Positions 39,964 through 48,413 of a stretch of 64,000 bases of DNA are shown here, one piece after another. The notes under the pieces were generated by a model that did no database searches, was not told the origin of the DNA, and saw only the letters and a program-made list of their open reading frames with translations. The stretch's first letter is position 1. Every line of letters begins with the position of its first letter. Source of the stretch: Streptomyces sp. AC550_RSS872. Lineage in GTDB: Bacteria > Actinomycetota > Actinomycetes > Streptomycetales > Streptomycetaceae. Position numbers and translations under genes: made by a program. Location of the stretch: NCBI RefSeq assembly GCF_019049285.1, contig NZ_JAGMUL010000028.1, positions 1 to 64,000 on the forward strand. The letters run 5' to 3'.

Positions 39964-40242
39964 ATGCATGCCATCGTCCGTCATCGCCACCGCAGCATCG
40001 CCAAGCCCGCCGCCTGCCGGGCCGCCACCATCGCCCTGACCGTCCTCGCGGTCACCGTGCCCGCTTCGGCGGCCATGGCGGCGGAGCCCGCACCGGGGCA
40101 GGCCGTCGCCGCCTCGGCCGGGGAGGCAGCCCCGGGCCGGGCCATGTCCGCGATCGCCACGACCCTCGTCGACGCGACGCGCGAGACCGTCTCGGACGTC
40201 GTCGGTCTGCTGGCCCCCCTCGGCAACACCTGGGGAGGGTGA
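39964..40242 (+). CDS. Small secreted protein upstream of chorismate mutase
   Basis: A 92-residue protein with a Sec signal peptide (basic start HRHRSIAKPAACR, hydrophobic ATIALTVLAVTVPASA, cleavage near AAMAA). The mature part is ~50 residues, Ala-rich, ending GLLAPLGNTWGG, with no Cys. ATG 39964 follows GGGGAGA. Its stop is 2 bp before the chorismate mutase start, so the two are co-translated. No family recognised. It could be a peptide with an extracellular role, but nothing here tells which. Confidence 0.6.
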   Translation: MHAIVRHRHRSIAKPAACRAATIALTVLAVTVPASAAMAAEPAPGQAVAASAGEAAPGRAMSAIATTLVDATRETVSDVVGLLAPLGNTWGG

Positions 40243-40244
40243 CC

Positions 40245-40517
40245 ATGGCCGCGAAGGAATCGACCACGCTCGCCGATGTCTCCGCCCTCCGCGCCGAACT
40301 CGACCTGGTGGACGCGGAGATCCGCGCCCTGATGGAACGCCGCCGGGATCTGTCCGGCGAAGTCCAGCGCAGCCGGATGCTGTCCGGGGGCACCCGCACG
40401 GACCTCACCCGCGAGATGCGGGTCATCTCCCCGTACGCGGACCAGTTCGGCCGGCCGGGGACCGCGGTCGCCATGGCGCTCCTGGAGATATGCCGGGGCG
40501 CGAGCGTCGCTCCGTAG
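40245..40517 (+). CDS. AroQ-type chorismate mutase
   Basis: A 90-residue single-domain chorismate mutase (chorismate to prephenate). Helix 1 LRAELDLVDAEIRALMERRR contains the first Arg residues, and GGTRTDLTREMRVI carries the Asp and Arg of the active site. Against E. coli AroQ the Lys of KAKLL is Arg here and the late Gln is Glu (LLEICRG), as in other Streptomyces secondary-metabolism mutases. ATG 40245 lies 5 nt after GGGGAGGG. No prephenate-using enzyme is present in the window; the product may feed Phe/Tyr or an aryl starter. Confidence 0.88.
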   Translation: MAAKESTTLADVSALRAELDLVDAEIRALMERRRDLSGEVQRSRMLSGGTRTDLTREMRVISPYADQFGRPGTAVAMALLEICRGASVAP

Positions 40518-40566
40518 CCCGCGGAATCTCTTTCGTGCCCGCACCTGTACACACACCTCACCGCGC

Positions 40567-40594
40567 AGGAGGGCCGGGTTCGCCCGGCCCTCCT
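40567..40594 (+). terminator. 12-bp hairpin with UUCG tetraloop, 20 nt before the second NRPS
   Basis: Arms 40567-40578 and 40583-40594 are perfectly complementary, with the stable loop TTCG. It follows the chorismate mutase gene and ends 19 nt before GTG 40614. It may terminate the small operon, or act on read-through into the NRPS gene. Confidence 0.75.
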
Positions 40595-40613
40595 CCCATG
40601 AGAGGGCTCCGAC

Positions 40614-43600
40614 GTGACCGGTTCTTCTGCCGACGCAACTCCCAAGCTCGCCCTCACCGAAGGCCAGGCCGGAATCTGGTACGGAGGGCAGCTGGACGAG
40701 TCCGGGCTCGCCCACGCGTATGCGGAACTCCTGGACATCCAGGGGCCGTTGGACCCAGCGCTCCTTCAGAAGGCGATCCGCCGGGTCAGCACGGAAGCGG
40801 AGGCCCTCCGCACCTCCTTCGGGGAGGATCCGGACGGCCCGTGGCAACGGGTGCGGGCCCCGTCCGACCTCCACGTACCCCTCATCGACCTCACCGCCGG
40901 GACAGAGTCCCGGGAGGCGGAACCACGGGAGGCCGATCCGTGGGAGGCCGATCCGTGGGAAGCTGCTCAGCGCTGGATGCGGACGCGGATCGGCACCCCG
41001 CTCGATCCCGCCGCCGGAGAGGTCCAGCGGCACGCGATCCTGCGTCTGGCACCCCACCGGCACCTCTGGTTCTGGCAGTTGCACCACATCGTCTCCGACG
41101 GTGTGGGCTCACAGCTCCTCGCCTCCCGCGCGGCAGAGATCTACGCGGCCCTGGCCGCCCGCCAAGAGCCGTCCGCCACCCCCTTCGGCGCCCTGTCAGC
41201 CCTGGTCGAAGAGGACCGGCGCTATCGCGCGTCCGCCGACTTCCCCCGCGACCGGCGCTACTGGCGCGCCGAGTTCGCGGACCTGGAGCAGGTGCCGGGC
41301 CTCACCGACGCATCCCTGCCGCCGGCCGGCATCGCCCTCAGGGAGACCTGGACCGCCGACGACGAACTCCGGGACCTGCTCGGCGAGTTCTCCCGTGCGC
41401 ACGGGGTGAAGTGGCCGCGCGTGGTGATCGCGGCCTTTGCGGCGTACACCGGCCGGATCACGGGTTCGCGCGACACGGTGCTGGGGCTTCCGGTCTCCAA
41501 CCGTCACACGGCCGCGACCGCGACCACCCCGGGCATGGTCTCCAACATCATCCCGCTGCGGGTGCGGACCGATCCGGCCGACAGCTTCACCGACCTGCTG
41601 GGGCACGTGGCCGAGAGGATCGACGCGACCCGCCCGCACCGCCGGTACCGCTTCGAGGACATCCGGCGCGACCTGCGCAAGGAACGGGGAAGCGCCCGCG
41701 TCTTCGGCCCCACGGTCAACGTGCTCTCACTCGACGCCGCGCTGTCGTTCGGCCACAGCTCCGCGCAGCACCGCAATCTCGCGCCGGGCCCGATCGAGGA
41801 CTTCATGCTGGGCGTCTACGAGACACCGCAGCGCCTCACCTTCACGATCGACGCCAACGCGGGCCTCTACTGCGCCGAAGACCTCAGGGATCACCGGACG
41901 AGGTTCGGGCAGTTCCTGCGCCGGGCCCTCACGGGTGCCGGCCGCCCGCTCGGTGAAATCGATCTGCTGAGCAAGGCGGAGCGGCGCGCGTTCCTGGCAC
42001 CGCGCCCGCGCTCCGGGTCCCGTACCGGAGACAAGGCCCGCACCCTGGTGGACGCCTTCGAGACGCAGGTCTCCCGCACTCCGGACGCCGTCGCGGTGAC
42101 CTGCGCGCCGGCGGCCCTGTCCTACGCGGAACTGAACGCTCGGGCCAACCAGTTGGCGCGGCTGCTCGTCGAGCAGGGCGCCGGGCCCGAGCGGCTGGTG
42201 GCCGTCTGCATGCCGCCGACCGTGGAGCTGGTGATCGCGCTCCTGGCCGTGCTCAAATCCGGAGCCGCCTACCTTCCCGTCGACCCGGAACAACCTCGGG
42301 ACCGTATCGACTCCTTGCTCGCCGACGCGGAGCCCTTGCTCCTGCTCGCCACGTCCGACGGGCTCGCCACGTCCGGCGAGGCACCAGGTTCCCGCACGGC
42401 GGACCGGCTCGTCGTGGAGACCGACTCCGCGGCCACCCGGCGCCTCCTTGCCGGCCTCCCCGCGGACGATCTGCGCCCCGAGGACCGCGGCAACCCTCTG
42501 ACCGGGGACAACGCGGCCTATGTCATCTACACCTCCGGCTCCACGGGCCGCCCCAAGGGGGTGGTCGTCCCGCACAAGAACGTGCTCGGCCTGTTCTCGG
42601 CCGCCCGGGAGCTGTTCGACTTCCACGCCGGCGACGTATGGACCATGGCCCACTCGTTCGCCTTCGACTTCTCCGTATGGGAACTCTGGGGGCCGCTGCT
42701 CCACGGGGGACGTCTCCTTCTGGTCCCCGCCACCACGCGCCGCGCACCGGACCGGCTGCTCCGGCTGCTCGTGGATGAAGCGGTCACCGTACTGAGTCAG
42801 ACGCCCTCGGCGTTCTACCAGCTCCTTCAGACGCACAAGGATGATCTGCGGCTCGGGCGGCAACTGGCGCTCCGCTACGTCGTGTTCGGTGGTGAGGCGC
42901 TCGACATCCGCCGGCTCCAGGAGTGGTACGCGCTGCACGCGGACGACGGTCCGGTGCTCGTCAACATGTACGGGATCACCGAGACCACGGTCCATGCGAG
43001 CCATCTGCCGCTCGACAGGTCCCCGCTCTCCGCCCGGGGCGGCAGCCTCATCGGGCGGAGCCTGCCGGGTCTGGCCCTCTACGTACTCGACGAGAACCTG
43101 CGGCCGGTTCCCCCCGGCGTCACCGGCGAGCTCTACGTGGCCGGCGATCAAGTGGCCCGCGGGTACCTGCACCGGCCGGGACTCACCGCCACCCGCTTCC
43201 TCGCCGACCCCTTCGGCCCGCCCGGCTCCCGCATGTACCGCTCCGGCGACCTCGCCCGCCGCACTGCCGACGGGCTCCTCCAGTACGAGGGACGAGCGGA
43301 CGATCAGGTGAAGCTCCGGGGCTTCCGGGTCGAACCGGGCGAGATCGAGGCGGAGTTGCTCGCCTGCCCGGAGGTCGAGGCGTGCTGTGTCGTCGTACGG
43401 AAGGACGCCGTCGGCGACGATGCCCTCGCGGCGTACGTGGTGCTTGCGGGGGCTGCGCGTGCTGGGGGTGGTGCGGGCAGCGCGGGGACTGCGGGCGCTG
43501 CGCACATGTCGGGCACGCGGGCGGCCGGTCTGCGGCATCGTCTGGCGCGCCGGCTGCCCGCCCACATGGTGCCGGCCACCGTGACGGCGATCGGACGCAT

Positions 43601-44762
43601 CCCCCTCACCGCGAACGGGAAGCTCGACCGGCGGGCGCTGCCGGATCCCGTGTACGCCCGTGGACCACGGGACACTGCGGCGCCGACTCCCGGCGAGCAG
43701 GAGGTCGTCGACGCCTTCCGGCACGCACTGGGTGTCGCGGACCTCTCCGTCGAGGACGATTTCTTCGATCTGGGCGGCGACTCCTTCAAGGCCGTACGCC
43801 TGGCCCGCCGCCTGGGCCGGGGCGCCGCCGTCCTCGATGTGTTCCAGCACCCCACACCGCGGGCTCTGGCCCTGCGCGTCCGCGCACTTGAGAGCGCGCC
43901 CGCGGTGCACCGCATCCTGCGGCCGCTGACCGGGGACGGAGCCGGGACCGAGACCGGGGCCGAGGCAGCGGCCGAGGCCATCACTCTCGTCTGCATCCCC
44001 TACGGCGGCGGCACCGCCGCGGCCTACCACCGCCTCGCCGCCGAGCTGGCACCCGGGATCGTGACCTGGAGCGCCGCGCTGCCCGGACACGACCCGGCCC
44101 GGCGCCAGGAACCGCTCCTGGACCTGGACGAAACCGCCGACCTGATCGCCACCGAGATCAGCAGCTCACTGACCGGCGGCTCCCTGGCCGGCGGCTCCAT
44201 CCGTGGCCCTTTCGCCCTGTACGGGCATTGCGCAGGCTCGGCGCTCGCGGTGGCCGTCACCCAGCGCCTGGAGAGGCAGGGCCATCGGCCGGCCGCCCTC
44301 TTCATCGGTGCCGCACTGCCGGCCACCGCGCCGGCCGAGGACCTGGAGCGCGCGCAGAGCTGGTCCGGGGACGCCCTGTACACGTACATGCAATCGCTCG
44401 GAGGATTCGACGGAGCGCTGGCGGACGCCGATCTGCGGACGGTCCTGGCGGCGATCCGGCACGACATGACGCAGGGTCTGCGTTTCCAGCTCCGGGCGGA
44501 GCAGACCCCGCAGCCGCCGCTGGCCACTCCGCTCCACGTCATCGTCGGCACGGACGACAGCGCCACCGAGGGCCATGCGCACGCGTACCTGAACTGGAAG
44601 CGCTTCGCCGCGCAGGTGGACCTGGCGGAGATCCACGGGGGCGGACACTACTTCGTCACCCACCGGCCCGCAGCGCTCGCCGCCCTCCTCGCCGAGCATC
44701 TCACCAGCCCCGGCCCCGCCCGTCTTCGCGACCAACTCGACGCCTCGGACCGGGAGTTCTGA
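40614..44762 (+). CDS. Nonribosomal peptide synthetase, C-A-T-TE (EntF-like), Thr-type pocket, Cys thioesterase
   Basis: A 1382-residue synthetase with the domain order of EntF. C domain: H157-H158...D162 (HHIVSDG), and a late region like EntF. A domain: [10 protein letters not shown] from 640; pocket read by eye D685, F686, W689, S728, V757, G759, M785, V793, H794 - one or two changes from the well-known Thr code, so Thr or a close relative is likely. Carrier Ser S1057. The TE has C1206 as nucleophile (YGHCAGSA) where Ser is usual, with the late His in GGGHYFVTH. The start is GTG after GAGAGGG; the stop overlaps the SDR start (TGATG). TEs with Cys are known to make strained or ester products, for example in obafluorin assembly. 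Confidence 0.93.
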   Translation: MTGSSADATPKLALTEGQAGIWYGGQLDESGLAHAYAELLDIQGPLDPALLQKAIRRVSTEAEALRTSFGEDPDGPWQRVRAPSDLHVPLIDLTAGTESREAEPREADPWEADPWEAAQRWMRTRIGTPLDPAAGEVQRHAILRLAPHRHLWFWQLHHIVSDGVGSQLLASRAAEIYAALAARQEPSATPFGALSALVEEDRRYRASADFPRDRRYWRAEFADLEQVPGLTDASLPPAGIALRETWTADDELRDLLGEFSRAHGVKWPRVVIAAFAAYTGRITGSRDTVLGLPVSNRHTAATATTPGMVSNIIPLRVRTDPADSFTDLLGHVAERIDATRPHRRYRFEDIRRDLRKERGSARVFGPTVNVLSLDAALSFGHSSAQHRNLAPGPIEDFMLGVYETPQRLTFTIDANAGLYCAEDLRDHRTRFGQFLRRALTGAGRPLGEIDLLSKAERRAFLAPRPRSGSRTGDKARTLVDAFETQVSRTPDAVAVTCAPAALSYAELNARANQLARLLVEQGAGPERLVAVCMPPTVELVIALLAVLKSGAAYLPVDPEQPRDRIDSLLADAEPLLLLATSDGLATSGEAPGSRTADRLVVETDSAATRRLLAGLPADDLRPEDRGNPLTGDNAAYVIYTSGSTGRPKGVVVPHKNVLGLFSAARELFDFHAGDVWTMAHSFAFDFSVWELWGPLLHGGRLLLVPATTRRAPDRLLRLLVDEAVTVLSQTPSAFYQLLQTHKDDLRLGRQLALRYVVFGGEALDIRRLQEWYALHADDGPVLVNMYGITETTVHASHLPLDRSPLSARGGSLIGRSLPGLALYVLDENLRPVPPGVTGELYVAGDQVARGYLHRPGLTATRFLADPFGPPGSRMYRSGDLARRTADGLLQYEGRADDQVKLRGFRVEPGEIEAELLACPEVEACCVVVRKDAVGDDALAAYVVLAGAARAGGGAGSAGTAGAAHMSGTRAAGLRHRLARRLPAHMVPATVTAIGRIPLTANGKLDRRALPDPVYARGPRDTAAPTPGEQEVVDAFRHALGVADLSVEDDFFDLGGDSFKAVRLARRLGRGAAVLDVFQHPTPRALALRVRALESAPAVHRILRPLTGDGAGTETGAEAAAEAITLVCIPYGGGTAAAYHRLAAELAPGIVTWSAALPGHDPARRQEPLLDLDETADLIATEISSSLTGGSLAGGSIRGPFALYGHCAGSALAVAVTQRLERQGHRPAALFIGAALPATAPAEDLERAQSWSGDALYTYMQSLGGFDGALADADLRTVLAAIRHDMTQGLRFQLRAEQTPQPPLATPLHVIVGTDDSATEGHAHAYLNWKRFAAQVDLAEIHGGGHYFVTHRPAALAALLAEHLTSPGPARLRDQLDASDREF

Positions 44763-45544
44763 TGTCATCTGCCACGGTCGCCCTCGTCACCGGCGGCACC
44801 TCCGGTCTCGGCCTCGCGGTCGCCCGGCGGCTCCTGGCCGAAGGCGTCGTTCCGGTCGTCGTCGGCCGCAGCGAGGAACGCGGACAGCACGCGCGGGAAT
44901 TCCTGGGCGGCCCGGCGGTATTCGTCCGCGCAGACGTCGCCAGTGAGCCGGATATGACGGCAGCCCTGGACATCGCGGAGCGGCTCGGTTCCCTGCGTAT
45001 CGCCGTGAACTGCGCGGGAGTTCCCCACGCGGCAAAAGTCGTCGGGCGGGCGGGACCGCATTCCCTGAGCCAGTTCGTGGATGTCATGACGGCCAATCTC
45101 GTCGGCACCTTCAATGTCGTACGCCTGGCCGCCGAGCGGATGATGCGGAATGCGCCGCGCGGCCAAGAGCGCGGCGTCATCGTCAACACGGCCTCGCTGG
45201 CGGCCTTCGACGGGCAGGTGGGGCAGGCGGCCTATGCGGCGTCCAAGGGCGGCATGGTCTCCATGACGCTGCCGCTGGCCCGTGAACTGGCCGGTTCGCT
45301 CATCCGCGTCGTCACCGTCGCGCCGGGGTTCTTCGAGACCCCGGCGGTCGCCTCGGTGCCCGTCCGGGCCCGGCGGGAATTGGACCGCGATCTCGTGCAT
45401 CCCCAACGGTGGGGAGATCCGGCCGAGTTCGCCGGCCTGGTCGCGCACATCATCGAGAACCCGATGATCAACGGAGAGACCATCCGCATCGACGGCGCGG
45501 TCCGTATGTCACCCGGATTACTCAGGAAGGCGAATACACCATGA
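44762..45544 (+). CDS. Short-chain dehydrogenase/reductase (3-hydroxyacyl-CoA dehydrogenase-like) with a TTA codon
   Basis: A 260-residue SDR: cofactor motif TGGTSGLGLA, Asp of the second strand in RADVAS, NCAG, and the catalytic Tyr/Lys in QAAYAASKGG with an upstream Ser (TASLAAF). Overall pattern (FFETPAVASVP, NPMINGETIRIDGAVR) is that of type II 3-hydroxyacyl-CoA dehydrogenases. It would act on a beta-keto or beta-hydroxy acyl intermediate of the pathway. In-frame TTA at 45518-45520 makes it, and coupled downstream genes, bldA-sensitive. Starts inside the NRPS stop and ends in an ATGA overlap with KASIII. Confidence 0.9.
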   Translation: MSSATVALVTGGTSGLGLAVARRLLAEGVVPVVVGRSEERGQHAREFLGGPAVFVRADVASEPDMTAALDIAERLGSLRIAVNCAGVPHAAKVVGRAGPHSLSQFVDVMTANLVGTFNVVRLAAERMMRNAPRGQERGVIVNTASLAAFDGQVGQAAYAASKGGMVSMTLPLARELAGSLIRVVTVAPGFFETPAVASVPVRARRELDRDLVHPQRWGDPAEFAGLVAHIIENPMINGETIRIDGAVRMSPGLLRKANTP

Positions 45545-46578
45545 ACGGATCCGCCGGCGGTACGCACGGTCTCACCGGGGTGGGCATACGCTCCATCGGA
45601 GTGTGCGTCCCGGAGAACGAGGTCACCAACACCCAGCTCGTCGAGCGATTCGACACCACCGACGCCTGGATGCGCGAGCGGCTCGGTATCTTCAGCCGCC
45701 GCGTCGCGGGACCCGATGAATTCACCTCGGACCTCGGCCTCGGCGCCTTCGAGGACGCGTGCAAGCGGGCCGGTGTGGACCCGGCGAGCATCGATCTCCT
45801 GATCTGCTGCACCTCCACCCCCGACCACATGATCCCGGCCGTGGCGGCGCTGATCCTGCGCAAGGCGCAGATCCAGGGCGTCCCCGGATTCGATGTGAAC
45901 GCCGGAGGCTGCGCCGGCGGCCTCTTCGGTCTGGATGTCGGCCACAAGTACATGCAGTCGGGGCAGTACGAGCGGGTGGCCGTCGTCGTCGCGGACACGG
46001 TGGCCCAGCTGAACGACCCCGAGGACCGGACCCAGCACGCGATCTTCGGGGACGGCGCCGCGTGCTATCTCCTGGAACGCTGCGCGGACAGTCCCGGCAT
46101 CGGCCGGACGCTCCTCGGCACGGACCCGGAGGGCTACTACACGGCCTTCGTCGAACGCCTTGACGGCGATGGCCGGTTGAACCGCTTCAGCGGCGCGAAC
46201 GTGACCCGCATGGACGGCCGGGGAGTCAAGGACTTCGCCCTCTCCGTGGTCCCCGGCTTCGTGTCGGAGGTGACCGCCCTCGGCGGTGTCACCCTCGATG
46301 ACGTACGGCTGATCGTCACGCACCAGGCCAACCCCCGCCTCGTACGGGAGTTGGTCACCCGTCTCGGCCAGCCGGCGGACAAGACCGTCATCGTGGCCGA
46401 CCGGTTCGGCAACACCAGCGGCTCCAGTGTGGTGATCGCGCTCGCCGAGGCCGAGCGGACGGGCCGGATCGGCCCGGGTGACGCCGTGCTGCTGCTCGGC
46501 TTCGGTGCCGGGATGAGTTACGCGGGCACGGTCGTCCACTGGTGCGGCAGCGAGAACTTTCCGCAGCGGGAGTGGTGA
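45541..46578 (+). CDS. Beta-ketoacyl-ACP synthase III (KASIII/FabH-like)
   Basis: A 345-residue thiolase-fold enzyme with the FabH triad: C124 in NAGGCAGGLFG, H261 in VTHQANPRLV, N291 in GNTSGSSV. FabH-type enzymes condense an acyl-CoA with malonyl-ACP, so this could start the chain extended by the KS pair at 33.5 kb, or join acyl units in a later step as other secondary KASIII enzymes do. ATGA overlap with the SDR. MDR reductase follows within 8 bp. Confidence 0.92.
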   Translation: MNGSAGGTHGLTGVGIRSIGVCVPENEVTNTQLVERFDTTDAWMRERLGIFSRRVAGPDEFTSDLGLGAFEDACKRAGVDPASIDLLICCTSTPDHMIPAVAALILRKAQIQGVPGFDVNAGGCAGGLFGLDVGHKYMQSGQYERVAVVVADTVAQLNDPEDRTQHAIFGDGAACYLLERCADSPGIGRTLLGTDPEGYYTAFVERLDGDGRLNRFSGANVTRMDGRGVKDFALSVVPGFVSEVTALGGVTLDDVRLIVTHQANPRLVRELVTRLGQPADKTVIVADRFGNTSGSSVVIALAEAERTGRIGPGDAVLLLGFGAGMSYAGTVVHWCGSENFPQREW

Positions 46579-46586
46579 GGTCGCCC

Positions 46587-47549
46587 ATGTTCGCCGCCTA
46601 CGCCGCCGAAGTCGGACTGCGACAGCCGCTCCAGGGACTGCGGTTCGGGGAGCGGCCCGCTCCCCGGCCCCGCCCCGGCTGGAGCCGTGTCGAGGTCAGG
46701 GCCGCCTCGCTGAACCACCACGACCTGTGGTCACTGCGCGGCGTCGGCCTCGGCGCCGACCGGCTCCCCATGATCCTGGGCACGGACGCGGCCGGCATCG
46801 ACGAGGACGGCAACGAGGTCGTCGTGCACCCGGTGATCGGCCTGACCGGCCACGGACTCGGCCCCGGGGAGCCCCGCTCGATCCTCACCGAGCACCACCA
46901 GGGCACCTTCGCCGAGTACGTCACCGTACCGACGTGGAATCTCGTCCCCAAGCCGGCGGAACTCTCCTTCGAGGAGGCGGCCTGCATGCCGACCGCGTGG
47001 CTGACCGCGTACCGCATGCTCTTCACGAAGGCCTGCGTGCGCCCCGGCGATGCGGTCCTCGTCCAGGGCGCGGGCGGCGGGGTGGCCACGGCGGCGATAG
47101 CGCTCGGCAGCGCCGCGGGCCTGCGCGTCTTCGCGACCGGCAGGGACGCACGCAAGCGCGGGCGAGCGCTGGAACTCGGCGCCGTCGCGGCCCTGGCACC
47201 CGGCGAACGACTGCCGCACCGCGTGGACGCCGTCATCGAAACCGTCGGCGCCGCCACCTGGTCCCACTCGGTGAAGTCGCTGCGCCCGGGCGGCACCCTG
47301 GTCATCTCGGGCGCCACGAGCGGCGACCGCCCCACGAACGCGGAGCTCTCCCACATCTTCTACCGGGAGCTCACCATCGCCGGCTCGACCGTCGCGACCA
47401 AGGACGAGCTGGCGAACCTTCTGTCGTTCTGCGTCTCGACCGGTGTACGCCCCACCATCGACACAACCCTCCCCCTCACCCGAGCCCACGAGGGCTTCGC
47501 CCACCTTCAGTCCGGCTCGCACTTCGGGAAGATCGTCTTCACGGTGTGA
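46587..47549 (+). CDS. MDR-family NAD(P)H-dependent reductase/dehydrogenase
   Basis: A 320-residue medium-chain dehydrogenase/reductase of the zinc-alcohol-dehydrogenase/quinone-oxidoreductase fold. ASLNHHDLWSLRG and the GTDAAGID loop are typical; the cofactor site is VLVQGAGGGVATAAI. Few Cys/His ligands for catalytic or structural zinc are seen, which favours an enoyl-reductase-like or quinone-oxidoreductase-like role. It could supply the missing enoyl reduction of the chain (inference). ATG 46587 has GGTGAGG upstream; same unit as the NRPS-SDR-KASIII genes. Confidence 0.85.
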   Translation: MFAAYAAEVGLRQPLQGLRFGERPAPRPRPGWSRVEVRAASLNHHDLWSLRGVGLGADRLPMILGTDAAGIDEDGNEVVVHPVIGLTGHGLGPGEPRSILTEHHQGTFAEYVTVPTWNLVPKPAELSFEEAACMPTAWLTAYRMLFTKACVRPGDAVLVQGAGGGVATAAIALGSAAGLRVFATGRDARKRGRALELGAVAALAPGERLPHRVDAVIETVGAATWSHSVKSLRPGGTLVISGATSGDRPTNAELSHIFYRELTIAGSTVATKDELANLLSFCVSTGVRPTIDTTLPLTRAHEGFAHLQSGSHFGKIVFTV

Positions 47550-47623
47550 GACCTGATCACACCGGCACGGTCACCGCGATGTGCTCACCGCTGCCGAGGT
47601 GGAGCATCCCCTTGGAGAGCAGG

Positions 47624-47818
47624 ATGCTACGGGACTCCGGCAGCGCACGACGGGAGTGGGCGTTCGTCACGGACCGGGGCGCACTGGCCGGCGGTTCGCT
47701 GACCGCCCTTGTCGTAGCCACCCTCGGCCGGCCGTACGGCGGGTGGGGGGTGGTGGTGTGGGCCGTGCTCGTCGGTCTCCTGGTCGCCCAAGTACTGAGT
47801 CGGCGCTCGGAACGCTGA
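47624..47818 (+). CDS. Possible small membrane protein
   Basis: A 64-residue open frame with GGAGAG before ATG 47624, a charged start (SARREWAFVTDRG), two hydrophobic stretches (GSLTALVVATLG and GVVVWAVLVGLLVAQVL) and a basic end. It overlaps the 3' part of an opposite-strand frame, and only one can be a gene in the overlap. Family not recognised. Confidence 0.4.
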   Translation: MLRDSGSARREWAFVTDRGALAGGSLTALVVATLGRPYGGWGVVVWAVLVGLLVAQVLSRRSER

Positions 47819-48320
47819 CGCCCCGCAGGGGGCCCTCGACCCGGGCCACGTCCTGAGACCCCTTGTCGCGGTCCCGGTCCTGTGCCCGGTCCTGTGCCCG
47901 GCCGAGGTCGGGCACCCCGGGTTCGTCGGAGAAGAGACGGTGCAGGGGCCGTACGAAGAGGCGGGTCATCCTCCATGCGGCGAGCAGTGCCAGGACCGGT
48001 ACGGCCATGCGCAGCAGTCCGGTGGTTACTGGGCCCGGCGAGGTGAACACGGCCAGTGCGAGAGTCCCGCCGATACTCAGGGACCAGGCGAGGACGGTCA
48101 GCGCGCAGACGGCGATCGTCTCCGGTACGCCGCCCATGCCCCAGGCACGAAGGTCCAGGTCGGCGTCGAAGCTGTCGGTGGTGGCGAAGCCCGCGGCCGT
48201 GTTCGGTGGCGCATCGCCTGCTCCGGGCTCCGGTGCCGGACACCTGCCGGTGTCCGGCACCGGAATCCCCCGTAGTGCTCCCCGCACGTCATGGTGCACG
48301 GCAGGCACACGCCCGCGCAT
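47667..48320 (-). CDS. Possible membrane protein, two transmembrane segments, start uncertain
   Basis: A 217-residue frame on the minus strand. The middle (~48150-47900) looks coding: TIAVCALTVLAWSLSIGGTLALAVF and LLRMAVPVLALLAAW are strong membrane segments, followed by a charged cytoplasmic tail. The first ~45 and last ~50 residues look like non-coding GC-rich sequence. The 15-bp palindrome (48230-48263) and the PucR promoter candidate fall in the first part, so the true start is probably downstream of 48230. Confidence 0.38.
   Translation of the reverse strand: MRGRVPAVHHDVRGALRGIPVPDTGRCPAPEPGAGDAPPNTAAGFATTDSFDADLDLRAWGMGGVPETIAVCALTVLAWSLSIGGTLALAVFTSPGPVTTGLLRMAVPVLALLAAWRMTRLFVRPLHRLFSDEPGVPDLGRAQDRAQDRDRDKGSQDVARVEGPLRGVSVPSADSVLGRPGDRRARPTPPPPTRRTAGRGWLRQGRSANRRPVRPGP
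48230..48263. promoter_or_regulatory. Perfect 15-bp palindrome upstream of the PucR-family regulator
   Basis: Arms 48230-48244 and 48249-48263 with a 4-nt centre. It lies ~120 bp before a candidate promoter of the regulator gene. An operator or a hairpin terminator for leftward transcription are both possible; the position favours a regulatory site. Confidence 0.5.
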
Positions 48321-48349
48321 TGCCGGTTTCCGGCAACGTTCATTAGGGT
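48320..48349 (+). promoter_or_regulatory. Candidate promoter of the leader peptide and PucR-like regulator
   Basis: TTGCCG (48320-48325) and TAGGGT (48344-48349), 18-bp spacer. The -35 box lies in a 7-bp inverted repeat (TTGCCGG/CCGGCAA, 48320-48326/48330-48336), a likely regulator site. Transcription would start ~25 nt before the leader ATG at 48381. Confidence 0.5.
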
Positions 48350-48380
48350 CTGTATGCCGGTGAGCCGCTAAGGAGCCGTC

Positions 48381-48413
48381 ATGGGCGCGTTAGGAATCCG
48401 GGAGACGACGTGA
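48381..48413 (+). CDS. Ten-codon leader peptide with a TTA codon, coupled to the PucR-like regulator
   Basis: ATG 48381 follows AAGGAG (48370-48375) and encodes MGALGIRETT, then TGA (48411-48413). The stop overlaps GTG 48410 of the regulator as GTGA. Codon 4 (48390-48392) is TTA, which in Streptomyces needs the bldA tRNA. The peptide itself shows no known sequence. I infer a translational control element rather than a functional peptide; the alternative is chance. Confidence 0.45.
   Translation: MGALGIRETT

Noticed and set aside
41727..44090. 787-codon minus-strand open frame opposite the second NRPS
   Set aside because: The plus strand has intact C, A and T motifs in one frame; the antisense frame has none.
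46542..46586. Upstream in-frame start for the MDR reductase
   Set aside because: It lies inside the KASIII gene, adds residues unlike the family, and ATG 46587 has its own ribosome site.
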